A stretch of 64,000 bases of DNA from DATBGO01 sp050011895 (GTDB taxonomy: Bacteria; Actinomycetota; Actinomycetes; Streptosporangiales; Streptosporangiaceae): contig JBEKIF010000018.1 in assembly GCA_050011895.1 (NCBI GenBank), forward strand, positions 15,532 to 79,531, given 5' to 3'. Numbering within the stretch: the stretch's first letter is position 1; each line of letters opens with the position of its first letter. The translations under genes and the position numbers were made by a program. Under the pieces are notes generated by a model that was not told where the DNA came from, did not search any database, and saw only the letters and a program-made list of their open reading frames with translations. Positions 15,656-22,989 of this stretch are shown in pieces.

Positions 15656-16957
15656 ATGACCCATCGAGGCGACCGCACCCTGCAGGCCAAGGGGCTGGCC
15701 AGGGTCGAGGGCGAAGGCTCGATGTACGTACGGGTCAGTGACGGCCTGGTCGAGGAGGTGCGCCTCGACATCTACGAGCCGCCGCGCTTCTTCGAAGCAT
15801 TCCTGGCTGGCCGCTCTTATACAGAGCCGCCGGACATCACCGCCCGAATATGCGGAATATGCCCGGTCGCCTACCAGACCAGCGCGTGCCAGGCCATTGA
15901 GGATGCCTGCGGGGTGACCCTCGACGGCGCCTTGGCTGAGCTGCGCCGGCTGATGTATTGCGGGGAATGGATCGGCAGCCACGCGCTGCACATTTACCTG
16001 CTGCACGCGCCCGACTTCCTGGGTTATCCGGGCGCCATCGAGCTTGCCCGCGACCATCGGGACATCGTGGAGCGCGGCCTGGCCCTCCGGCGGGCCGGAA
16101 ACGCCCTGATGGAGCAGCTGGGCGGGCGGGCCGTCCATCCGGTCAACGTCCGGGTCGGCGGCTTCTACCAGGTGCCGACGGCCAGCGAGCTTGCCCCGGT
16201 TGCCGGCGAGCTGCGGGCCGCGCTCGCGGGCGCGCTAGACACGGTCCAGTGGGTGGCCGGTTTCGCTTTCCCCGAGTTCAGCTGCGACCACGAGCTCCTC
16301 TCGCTGCAGCAGCCCGGCAGCTACCCGATCGAGCGGGGCACCCTCGTCAGCACCGGCGGGCTGGCCTTCGCCGCGGCCGACTTCGAGCAGCACGTGACCG
16401 AGGAGCAGGTGCCGCACTCCACCGCGCTGCATGCCAGGCTGGCCTCTCACGACCGTCCTTACCTAACCGGGCCGCTGGCCAGGTACACGCTCAATTCAGG
16501 CTGGCTGCCGCCGCTCGCCGCTGAGGCCGCCCGGGCGGCCGGGCTCGGTCCCGAGTGCCGTAACCCGTTCCGCAGCATCGTGGTGCGCGCAGTCGAGACC
16601 GTCTGCGCAATCGAGGAGGCGCTGGCCATCATCGCGGCATACCAGCCGCCTGCCCGGCCATTCACGCCAGTGACCGCGCGGGCTGGCATCGGATACGGGG
16701 TATCCGAGGCGCCCCGCGGGGTCTTGTACCACCGGTACGAGCTCGATGACGAAGGCACCGTGCTCTCGGCGCGTATCGTGCCGCCCACGTCCCAGAATCA
16801 GCGGGCTATCGAGGCTGACCTGCGCAGTTTTGTGCAAGCGCGGATCGAGCTTGACGACCAGCAGCTGACCGCGCAGTGTGAGCAGGCGATCCGCAACTAC
16901 GATCCGTGCATCTCCTGCGCCACCCACTTCCTTCAGCTCGCGGTGGACCGGGGATGA
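15656..16957 (+). CDS. hyhL: Group 3b [NiFe]-hydrogenase large (catalytic) subunit
   Basis: This 433-residue subunit carries the NiFe(CN)2CO active site. The N-terminal L1 motif RICGICP (Cys66, Cys69) and C-terminal L2 motif DPCISCATH (Cys418, Cys421, His424) are intact. The nine residues after His424 would be removed by the maturation protease encoded next. Length and motifs fit the cytoplasmic, NAD(P)-linked group 3b enzymes, which reversibly couple H2 to NADPH. ATG 15656 is chosen because the family begins near TLQAKGLARVEGEG; the frame opens upstream to 15503 without conserved sequence. The stop overlaps the protease start (ATGA). The other subunits are on the opposite strand 1.5 kb away. 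Confidence 0.93.
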   Translation: MTHRGDRTLQAKGLARVEGEGSMYVRVSDGLVEEVRLDIYEPPRFFEAFLAGRSYTEPPDITARICGICPVAYQTSACQAIEDACGVTLDGALAELRRLMYCGEWIGSHALHIYLLHAPDFLGYPGAIELARDHRDIVERGLALRRAGNALMEQLGGRAVHPVNVRVGGFYQVPTASELAPVAGELRAALAGALDTVQWVAGFAFPEFSCDHELLSLQQPGSYPIERGTLVSTGGLAFAAADFEQHVTEEQVPHSTALHARLASHDRPYLTGPLARYTLNSGWLPPLAAEAARAAGLGPECRNPFRSIVVRAVETVCAIEEALAIIAAYQPPARPFTPVTARAGIGYGVSEAPRGVLYHRYELDDEGTVLSARIVPPTSQNQRAIEADLRSFVQARIELDDQQLTAQCEQAIRNYDPCISCATHFLQLAVDRG

Positions 16958-17466
16958 CCGGGCCTGGTGCGGCCGAATCGGGGCGGCCCGGGCCGAAGGC
17001 GGACGGCCACCCGCGGGTGGCCGTCATCGGGGTCGGCAATGAGTTCAGGCGCGATGACGGCATCGGGCCGGCGGTGGTGGCCTGGCTTCGCGGCCGGGTG
17101 CCTGGCACGGTGGACCTGCTGGTCAGTGACGGCGACCCGGCCAGGCTGATCGAGGCATGGTCGGGCGCGGATCTCGCCGTGGTGGTGGATGCGGTGCGCG
17201 CGTCCCCGGCCGTCCCCGGCCGCCTGCACCGGCTTATCCTGGGCGAAGGGAACCCAGCGGAGCCCTATCCGGTCAGCTCGCATGGCCTCGGCCTGGGCGA
17301 GGCGGTCGGGCTGGCCCAGGCACTCGGCCGGCTGCCGGGCCGGCTGATCGTGCACGCCGTGGAGGCGGCGGACCTGAGCACCGGCACCGGCCTGTCGCCG
17401 GCGGTTGCGGCTGCGGCCGATGCACTCGCCGCTGCCGTCCTTGCCGACGTATCAGCCGGGACCTGA
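16954..17466 (+). CDS. [NiFe]-hydrogenase maturation endopeptidase
   Basis: This 170-residue HycI/HyaD-type protease should trim the C-terminus of the large subunit once nickel is in place. It has the family N-terminal motif GVGNEFRRDDGIG (Asp/Glu nickel ligand region), a central VVVDAVRA with the second acidic ligand, and SSHGLGLGEA with the His. The ~20-residue N-terminal leader before the first strand is Gly/Pro-rich. It overlaps the hyhL stop by 4 bp, so translation is coupled. No hypABCDEF metallocentre genes are in the window; they must lie elsewhere. Confidence 0.9.
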   Translation: MTGPGAAESGRPGPKADGHPRVAVIGVGNEFRRDDGIGPAVVAWLRGRVPGTVDLLVSDGDPARLIEAWSGADLAVVVDAVRASPAVPGRLHRLILGEGNPAEPYPVSSHGLGLGEAVGLAQALGRLPGRLIVHAVEAADLSTGTGLSPAVAAAADALAAAVLADVSAGT

Positions 17467-17482
17467 TCTTCCGGCCCGGACC

Positions 17483-17496
17483 GGGCCGGAAGTCCC
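17483..17496. promoter_or_regulatory. DevR-box-like dyad upstream of CBS-BON gene
   Basis: GGGCCGGAAGTCCC keeps one GTCCC half-site. It lies 95 bp before the ATG at 17592, so the CBS gene may have its own promoter and not only read-through from the hydrogenase protease gene. Confidence 0.45.
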
Positions 17497-17591
17497 ACGG
17501 CGACGACCCGATGGCCCCTGCAACGCTGGGCTGCGATCTGATCGACTGAGATAGGCGCTGATACCTGGGACGCAAGCAGCAGGGAGCAAAC

Positions 17592-18482
17592 ATGAGCCGT
17601 CGTGATGAACATTTCGATGCCATGCTCCGGCACCTGGGAGCCACCTACTACCAGACGCTGTACGGTCACGCGACCGCTGCGGATGTGGCCAAGGCGGTCG
17701 AGTCTGTCACGGCGGAAGAGGAGTCGGATGGCACCGGCCAGCCGTCGGCGCCCGGCAGCCGCGCGGCCGCCGGCGGCACCGCTCATGCGTCGCCGCGCAG
17801 CCCGCGCAGCGGCCGGTGGCGGGTCCGCGACGTCATGATGACGGAGGTCGTGACCGCCCACAAGGAAGATACGTATAAGCGGATCGCGAGCCTGATGAGC
17901 GAGCACAAGCTGAGCGCGATACCGGTGCTCGGCAGAGACAGGCAGGTGCTCGGCATCGTCTCGGAGGCCGATCTGATCCGCAAGCAGGAGCGCCATTACG
18001 GGCGGCTGGGAACGGGCATGCGCGGGCGCACCAGGCACGAGCGCGCCCAGGCGGAAGGCCGGAGCGTGGCCGAGCTGATGACCTCGCCTGCGGTCACCAT
18101 TCACCCCGACGCCCCGATCGGGGCGGCGGCCAGGCTGATGAACGGGCATCACATCAAGCTGCTGCCGGTCATTGACCCGGCAGGGAAACTGATCGGCGTC
18201 GTGACCCGGGGCCACCTGCTGACTGTGTTCCTGCGGCCAGACAGCGAGATTGCCGCCGAGGTGCGTGCCGTGCTCAGCAATGTCCTGCTTGACGACGCTG
18301 GCGCGGTGACGGTAACGGCGCACGACGCTGCCATCACCCTGTCCGGCACGTTGCCGCCCGACCTGATCCCGGCGGCGGTCCGACTGGCTGGTGACGTGGA
18401 CGGCGTGGTGACCGTGGTCAGCAAGCTGACCGCCAGCGAGGCCGGGAGCAGCGAGGCCGGGAGCAGCGAGGCCGGGAGCTAA
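17592..18482 (+). CDS. Tandem CBS-domain protein with C-terminal BON domain
   Basis: This 296-residue protein has a short N-terminal helical module (about 1-45, LRHLGATYYQTLYG), a low-complexity linker, CBS1 (about 76-137, starting RWRVRDVMMTEVV), CBS2 (about 157-215, VAELMTSPAVTIHPD) and a BON domain (about 217-280). CBS pairs bind adenosyl compounds and BON domains bind membranes or other proteins. M. tuberculosis Hrp1 (Rv2626c) is a DosR-induced CBS protein, so the context fits, though Hrp1 lacks BON. The last 15 residues are three copies of EAGSS-type repeats made by a 15-bp tandem duplication. A box lies 95 bp upstream; the gene is convergent with hyhS. Confidence 0.88.
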   Translation: MSRRDEHFDAMLRHLGATYYQTLYGHATAADVAKAVESVTAEEESDGTGQPSAPGSRAAAGGTAHASPRSPRSGRWRVRDVMMTEVVTAHKEDTYKRIASLMSEHKLSAIPVLGRDRQVLGIVSEADLIRKQERHYGRLGTGMRGRTRHERAQAEGRSVAELMTSPAVTIHPDAPIGAAARLMNGHHIKLLPVIDPAGKLIGVVTRGHLLTVFLRPDSEIAAEVRAVLSNVLLDDAGAVTVTAHDAAITLSGTLPPDLIPAAVRLAGDVDGVVTVVSKLTASEAGSSEAGSSEAGS

Positions 18483-18502
18483 GCCACACCGCCGAGGCGG
18501 CC

Positions 18503-18519
18503 GCCCGGGTTAGCCGGGC
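18503..18519. terminator. GC-rich hairpin between CBS-BON and hyhS stops
   Basis: GCCCGG and CCGGGC (6-bp arms, GTTAG loop) lie between the two convergent units and include the hyhS stop codon. It could end transcription from both sides. No U-tract follows. Confidence 0.45.
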
Positions 18520-19322
18520 TCGTCCGCCGGATCAGCTGCCCGGCCGGCTTCCTGGGCGACGGCCTGCTCGCGTGCCTTGGTGAACTCCGGCGTCCCAGCG
18601 TTGAAGGTCGCGAACACCCGGTCCACGCCGACCGGCGTCAGGCCAAGCATGCGCAGCGTGGGGATGAGGGCGGCGGTGTTCGGCTCCGCGACGGGACCGA
18701 AGCAGCCATAGCAGCCCCGGCCGTAGGCCGGGCAGATGGCACCGCACCCGGCCTGGGTCACCGGGCCGAGACAGGGCGTCCCGTGCGCGACCATGACACA
18801 GGCGGTTCCGCGTTTCTTGCACTCATAGCAGACACTGTGCCTCGGGATGCGCGGTCTGCGGCCCACCAGCAGTGCCGAAACCAGCTCGAGCAGCTGCCTC
18901 TTGTCGATCGGGCAGCCACGCAGCTCGAAGTCGACCGTGACGTGGTCGGCGATCGGCGTCGAGGTCGCGAGCGTCGCTATGTACTCAGGCCGCGCGTAGA
19001 CGGCCGCGGCGAAGTCCGCCACATCGGCGAAGTTGCGCAGCGCCTGGACACCGCCTGAGGTGGCGCAGGCCCCGATCGTGATCAGCATCCGCGACTGATC
19101 GCGGATCCGCAGGATCCGCCACGCGTCATCCGGCGTGGTGACGGAACCTTCCACCAGCGAAACATCGTAGGGCCCGGCAACGTCAGCGCTCGACGCCTCG
19201 GTGAAATGGGCGATATCCACCTCGCTCGCCAGGGTGAGCAGCTCGTCATGGCAGTCGAGCAAGGTGAGCTGGCAGCCGTCGCAGGAGGCGAACTTCCATA
19301 CCGCGAGCTTGGGGCGGGGCAT
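18510..19322 (-). CDS. hyhS: Group 3b [NiFe]-hydrogenase small subunit
   Basis: This 270-residue cytoplasmic small subunit relays electrons through Fe-S clusters. It has the proximal cluster motif CDGC (Cys14, Cys17), GACATSGG, and the RGCPIDKRQL block, then medial/distal cysteines in SVCYECKKRGTACV, GTPCLGPVTQAGCGAICP and GRGCYGCFGP. There is no Tat leader, as expected for group 3. The ATG at 19322 immediately follows the hyhG stop, with GAGGGAG upstream. It is the last gene of the reverse-strand operon hyhB-cNMP-hyhG-hyhS; the large subunit is on the other strand and convergent, which is unusual. Confidence 0.93.
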   Translation of the reverse strand: MPRPKLAVWKFASCDGCQLTLLDCHDELLTLASEVDIAHFTEASSADVAGPYDVSLVEGSVTTPDDAWRILRIRDQSRMLITIGACATSGGVQALRNFADVADFAAAVYARPEYIATLATSTPIADHVTVDFELRGCPIDKRQLLELVSALLVGRRPRIPRHSVCYECKKRGTACVMVAHGTPCLGPVTQAGCGAICPAYGRGCYGCFGPVAEPNTAALIPTLRMLGLTPVGVDRVFATFNAGTPEFTKAREQAVAQEAGRAADPADEPG

Positions 19323-20141
19323 CTAGAGCTCCCTCGTGGCGGTCAGCGAAGCGGCCAGGTCGTAGGTGACCACCGGGCCATCCCGGCACAGCAGCAGCGG
19401 CCCCAGCTGGCAGTGCCCGCACTCGGCCATCCCGCAGCGCATATTGCGTTCCAGCGATATGCGGATCCGGCCGGGCGCGACCCCCTTCTCGCACAGCGCC
19501 TGCGCGGACAGCCGCATCATCAGTTCCGGGCCGCAGACCAGGGCGCTGGTCTGCTCCGGGTCGATGTCGGCGCGATTGATCAGCTGGGTTACCAGCCCGA
19601 CGTGACCGGTCCAGCCAGCGGTGGCGTGGTCTACGGTGACGCGCACATCGGCGCCGCGGGCTCGCCAGCCGTCAAGCTCCGCGGCGTAGACCAGCTCAGC
19701 GGGGGAGCGGGCGCCAATAAGGATCAGGATCCGCCGGCACATCCCCGGTACCGTGAGGGCGCTGAGCACCACCGAGCGCAGCGGCGCCAGCCCGATTCCG
19801 CCGGCCACGAGGACCAGGTCCCGGCCCGCGACTCCCGGCAGGTCCCAGTCAGTGCCGTAAGGCCCGCGTACGCCGATCATCTGGCCTGGCCGGGCTGCGC
19901 ACAGGGCCGCCGTCACTGCGCTCACCGCGCGGATCGTCTGGACCAGGCCCGGCTCGGCCGGGTCACCGCTCATCGAGATCGGGACCTCGCCGACGCCGAA
20001 GGCGTAGAGCATGGTGAACTGCCCGGGCTGATAGGCGGCAATTGGCTCGTCGACCGGCTGCAGGGCCAGGGTGACGGTGTCGTGGGTCTCGTCGCGGCGG
20101 TCGGTGACCTGGTACCGCAACGGCAAGACGGCGGTCGTCAT
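19323..20141 (-). CDS. hyhG: Group 3b hydrogenase FAD/NAD(P)-binding subunit
   Basis: This 272-residue ferredoxin-NADP+ reductase-fold subunit transfers electrons between the Fe-S chain and NAD(P). The FAD-binding barrel has YQPGQFTMLYAFG and the PISMSG motif, the GPYG loop follows, and the nucleotide half starts at LVLVAGGIGLAPLRSV. A C-terminal 2Fe-2S site is present in the MRCGMAECGHCQLGPLLLC region (four Cys), as in dihydroorotate dehydrogenase electron-transfer subunits. The ATG at 20141 overlaps the stop of the preceding cNMP gene (ATGA); the upstream open frame is a read through that gene. Confidence 0.93.
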   Translation of the reverse strand: MTTAVLPLRYQVTDRRDETHDTVTLALQPVDEPIAAYQPGQFTMLYAFGVGEVPISMSGDPAEPGLVQTIRAVSAVTAALCAARPGQMIGVRGPYGTDWDLPGVAGRDLVLVAGGIGLAPLRSVVLSALTVPGMCRRILILIGARSPAELVYAAELDGWRARGADVRVTVDHATAGWTGHVGLVTQLINRADIDPEQTSALVCGPELMMRLSAQALCEKGVAPGRIRISLERNMRCGMAECGHCQLGPLLLCRDGPVVTYDLAASLTATREL

Positions 20142-20620
20142 GGCCCGCCCGCCGGCGGGGGCGAGCCGCCATAGAGATCCTGCAGCCGGATTCTGGTGGC
20201 ATTCAGCCGGTGCACCGCCACGGTCATCAGCCGGCGGGTGAACTGATATCCGAGAGCCGGGTCTGCCTCGCACATCTCGATCACTACACCGGTACCCAGC
20301 TCGAATGCCGTCGTGGGCTGGACGGCCGCGGCTCCGAACTCCCACCGGTGCGCGGGGGCCCACCAGGACAGGCCGATGACCTCACCAGGGCCAAGCGTTT
20401 CCACGAGCAGCCGCTGCGGCCCTGGCACCTGCAGGTCCAGGGCGATGCGGCCGGTCCTGATCAGCCAGAACCGGTCCGCGCGGCTGCCTTCTTCAAAGAT
20501 CCTGTCGCCGGGCTTAGCCGTGGCCAGGCTGGCTACCCTGGCCAGCTGAGCGAGGTGGCGGTCGGCAAGTCCGCGCAGGAACTCATGCTCGGCGAGGTCG
20601 GCCGGCGAGACGCTGCTCAT
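20138..20620 (-). CDS. Stand-alone cyclic-nucleotide-binding-fold protein in hydrogenase operon
   Basis: This 160-residue protein is one cNMP-binding beta-barrel (about 15-120, with FEEGSRADRFWLIRTGRIAL) plus a C-terminal dimer-type helix, ending where the DNA-binding domain of a Crp/Fnr regulator would begin. The phosphate-binding cassette is altered: the usual FGE-ALL-x-R is replaced by GLSWWAPAHRWEFGA, so the ligand may not be cAMP. It overlaps hyhB and hyhG by 4 bp on both sides, which ties its synthesis to the hydrogenase. A paralogue is at 37163-37636. I infer a sensory or regulatory subunit; this is not proven. Confidence 0.85.
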   Translation of the reverse strand: MSSVSPADLAEHEFLRGLADRHLAQLARVASLATAKPGDRIFEEGSRADRFWLIRTGRIALDLQVPGPQRLLVETLGPGEVIGLSWWAPAHRWEFGAAAVQPTTAFELGTGVVIEMCEADPALGYQFTRRLMTVAVHRLNATRIRLQDLYGGSPPPAGGP

Positions 20621-21750
20621 GACACTTCCCCAGGTGCCTCGGCGCGGAGTGCGGCTACTTCCTCGGTTATGTCGATGCCGACCGGGCACCACACGATGCA
20701 GCGCCCGCAGCCGACGCAGCCTGAGGATCCGAACTGATCGTGCCAGGTGCCGAGCTTGTGGGTGAGCCACTGCCGGTACCTGCTCTTCGGCGAGGACCGC
20801 ACCGGGCCGCCATGCAGATACGAGAAGTCGAGATCGAAGCAGGAGTCCCAGTGCTGCCACCGCTCAGCGTGCTCGCCGGACAGGTCGGTGACGTCGTCGA
20901 CGCCGGTGCAGAAGCATGTCGGGCAGGCCATGGTGCAGTTACCGCAGGACACGCAGCGGGCGGCGACATCATCCCAGCGAGCCGCGTCATTACTGGCTGC
21001 CATCAGCTCGTGCAGGATCCCGGCGGGCATGGACCGGCCCATCTTGCCCGCCGCAGCCGCCACCGCGGCCCGGGCGCCCGCCACTGTCGCGTCATCGGCG
21101 CGGTCGAGCCGGATGTCGGCGAGCACCGCCGCTCCCGCTGGCGAACCCACCTCGACAAGGAACGTGTGCTGGTCGGGGCCGGTCATCTCGGTCAGCGCCA
21201 GGTCGTATCCCGGCCCGGCTTCCGGCCCTGTCCCCATCGAGGTACAGAAACACGTCTCGCCCGGCTCGGTGCAGTTCACTGCCACGATGAACGCGGCATC
21301 GCGGCGCGCCGCATACCTCGACCCGGCGCGGCCGAGCACCTGATCCTGGATCTGGATGGCCCGCAGGTCGCACGGGCGAACCCCGACGAAAGCCAGCTTC
21401 GGCTCGGGCTCCGCGCTGTCGTCAAGCTCGAAGCCATCCCCGGCGCGCCGTGCTGACCACACCTTCTGCCGCGGCGGATGCAGGAACTGCTTCCACGACT
21501 GCGGCCCTGCGGAGTGACCGAAGGCGGCCCGGTCGCTGCGCTGCCTGAGCCGGTAACCGCCCGGCTGCAGGACGACCCCCCAGCCGAACGGGAGCTCGTC
21601 GGCCGAGGCAAGCTCGGCGAGAACGATCGCATCGTCCCTGACCGTAGGACCAACCACCCGGAAACCGGCCCGGCGCAGCGCATCGTACAGCTCCGTTAAG
21701 GAACTCGCCGCCATCTGCAGGGCGCCGTCCGCGTTCATCGCGCTAGTCAC
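20617..21750 (-). CDS. hyhB: Group 3b hydrogenase Fe-S (beta) subunit
   Basis: This 377-residue subunit carries two [4Fe-4S] ferredoxin-type clusters near its C-terminus, CVSCGNCTMACPTCFC and CVGCGRCIVWCPVGID, and links the catalytic pair to HyhG. The middle contains further cysteines in VNCTEPGETCFC, as in the anaerobic sulfite-reductase A/HyhB family. The GTG at 21750 has AGGAG 10 bases upstream; an in-frame ATG at 21738 is possible. It is the first gene of a four-gene operon with 4-bp overlaps. Two or three DevR-like boxes lie 135-205 bp upstream. Confidence 0.92.
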   Translation of the reverse strand: MTSAMNADGALQMAASSLTELYDALRRAGFRVVGPTVRDDAIVLAELASADELPFGWGVVLQPGGYRLRQRSDRAAFGHSAGPQSWKQFLHPPRQKVWSARRAGDGFELDDSAEPEPKLAFVGVRPCDLRAIQIQDQVLGRAGSRYAARRDAAFIVAVNCTEPGETCFCTSMGTGPEAGPGYDLALTEMTGPDQHTFLVEVGSPAGAAVLADIRLDRADDATVAGARAAVAAAAGKMGRSMPAGILHELMAASNDAARWDDVAARCVSCGNCTMACPTCFCTGVDDVTDLSGEHAERWQHWDSCFDLDFSYLHGGPVRSSPKSRYRQWLTHKLGTWHDQFGSSGCVGCGRCIVWCPVGIDITEEVAALRAEAPGEVS

Positions 21751-21885
21751 CAGTGTTCGCTCCTAACCGCCGCCGCAGTCAGCCGGGCGGGCTGGCATCC
21801 CGTACCGCTTTCCGGTAGCTCAAGCTATCGCGCAGGCAGCGCATTTAACCCCGACTATGCTGCGCGCGCCGGCGCGATGGCGCTA

Positions 21886-21899
21886 GGGACCAAGGGCCT
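21886..21899. promoter_or_regulatory. DevR-box-like dyad 1, hydrogenase hyhB operon
   Basis: GGGACCAAGGGCCT, one of the best matches in the window (perfect GGGACC half). It lies 135 bp before the GTG of hyhB. The surrounding 406-bp gap (21751-22156) between hyhB and the HAD gene has no coding signal. Confidence 0.65.
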
Positions 21900-21919
21900 T
21901 GCCCGAGGCAGCCATCCCG

Positions 21920-21933
21920 CGGGCCAAGGTCCC
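21920..21933. promoter_or_regulatory. DevR-box-like dyad 2 (and weaker third), hyhB operon
   Basis: CGGGCCAAGGTCCC has a perfect GGTCCC half and is centred 34 bp from box 1. A weaker third copy, CGGCCGTTGGACCC at 21942-21955, is a further 22 bp away, about two helical turns. Clustered sites are typical of strongly DosR-induced promoters in mycobacteria. Confidence 0.6.
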
Positions 21934-22156
21934 GCTGCCGGCGGCCGTTGGACCCTGGGCACGCAGGGCCGGCCGCAGTGTGATGAACATGACGGGAAGG
22001 ACCTGAAGCGAAAGACGCGGGGCTGCGGGGCGCCAGTCCGCACACCGCGCAATCGGGATCCGCGAGAAGCCGGATTGGTCCTTCCCGTCGTTAATTCTTC
22101 ATCAGCGGGGAGTGGTACCGGCTCGCTGAATCGTGTCAGGCTTTCCGCGCGGCCGG

Positions 22157-22900
22157 TCAGGCCCCGTCGAGCAGCTCCGAGAGGTCCCTGACGACCACGT
22201 CTGCGCCCTCCCGCCGCAGCGCGTCGGCCTGGCCCATGCTGTCCATCCTGTCCACCCCGACCACCCAGCCAAATCCGCCAGCGCGCCCGGCGGCGACACC
22301 GGCTTGCGCATCCTCGAAGACGGCCGCTGCGGCGGGGCTGACGTCCAGCATGCGGGCGGCGGCGAGGTAGGTGTCCGGGGCCGGCTTGCCGCGCAGCTTG
22401 CCGTTGTCGGCCACCGCCGCGTCCACTACTACCGGGAAATAATCGATGAGCGCGGCGCCGGCGAGCACGGCCCGGCAGTTGGCGCTGGCGGAGACCACGG
22501 CGCGGCCCAGGCCTGCCGCTACCACGTCGTGGACGTAGCGGACCGACCCCGGATACGCGACCGCGCCCTCATCGGCGATCTTGCGCAGCAGGATCGAGTT
22601 TTTCCTGTTGCCGAGTCCGTGGACGGTCTCGGCTCCCGTGTCGTCGTCATCGCTTCCTTCGGGCAGGTCAATGCCCCTGGAGGCAAGGAACGACCGGGCG
22701 CCGTCCGCCCTGGGCTTGCCGTCCACGTATCTGCCATAATCGGAGACCAGGTCAAACGGTACGTACGGCTGACCGGTCCTGGTCGCACGCCGTCGCAGGA
22801 ACGCGTCGAACATCTCCTGCCACGCGGCGGCATGCACCACGTCGGTCTGGGTGAGCACGCCGTCGAGGTCGAAGAGGCAGGCGTCGATCCCTGCTGGCAT
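22157..22900 (-). CDS. HAD-superfamily hydrolase, beta-phosphoglucomutase-like
   Basis: This 247-residue HAD-IA protein has the nucleophile motif DLDGVLT (Asp11, Asp13 from ATG 22900), a helical cap inserted after it, motif II VVSASANCRAVL, the Lys of motif III in GKPAPDTY and the acidic motif IV VFEDAQAGV. The cap and the DYGRYVDGKPR stretch match beta-phosphoglucomutases, which isomerise beta-glucose 1-phosphate and glucose 6-phosphate and usually sit by a trehalose/maltose phosphorylase. None is in the window, so the substrate is uncertain. A GTG at 22909 is an alternative start. It is divergent from the histidine-kinase homologue. Confidence 0.8.
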   Translation of the reverse strand: MPAGIDACLFDLDGVLTQTDVVHAAAWQEMFDAFLRRRATRTGQPYVPFDLVSDYGRYVDGKPRADGARSFLASRGIDLPEGSDDDDTGAETVHGLGNRKNSILLRKIADEGAVAYPGSVRYVHDVVAAGLGRAVVSASANCRAVLAGAALIDYFPVVVDAAVADNGKLRGKPAPDTYLAAARMLDVSPAAAAVFEDAQAGVAAGRAGGFGWVVGVDRMDSMGQADALRREGADVVVRDLSELLDGA

Positions 22901-22989
22901 ACCGAGCACTAGCCCAGCCTAGAAGGAGCGGCGCGCAACGGCGCACCCAGGTACCGGCTCTGACGCAGGGCCGGCTGAGGACGAGGCAG

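Noticed and set aside
19206..20174. 322-codon open frame on the plus strand
   Set aside because: Antisense to hyhS/hyhG, whose motifs are unambiguous.
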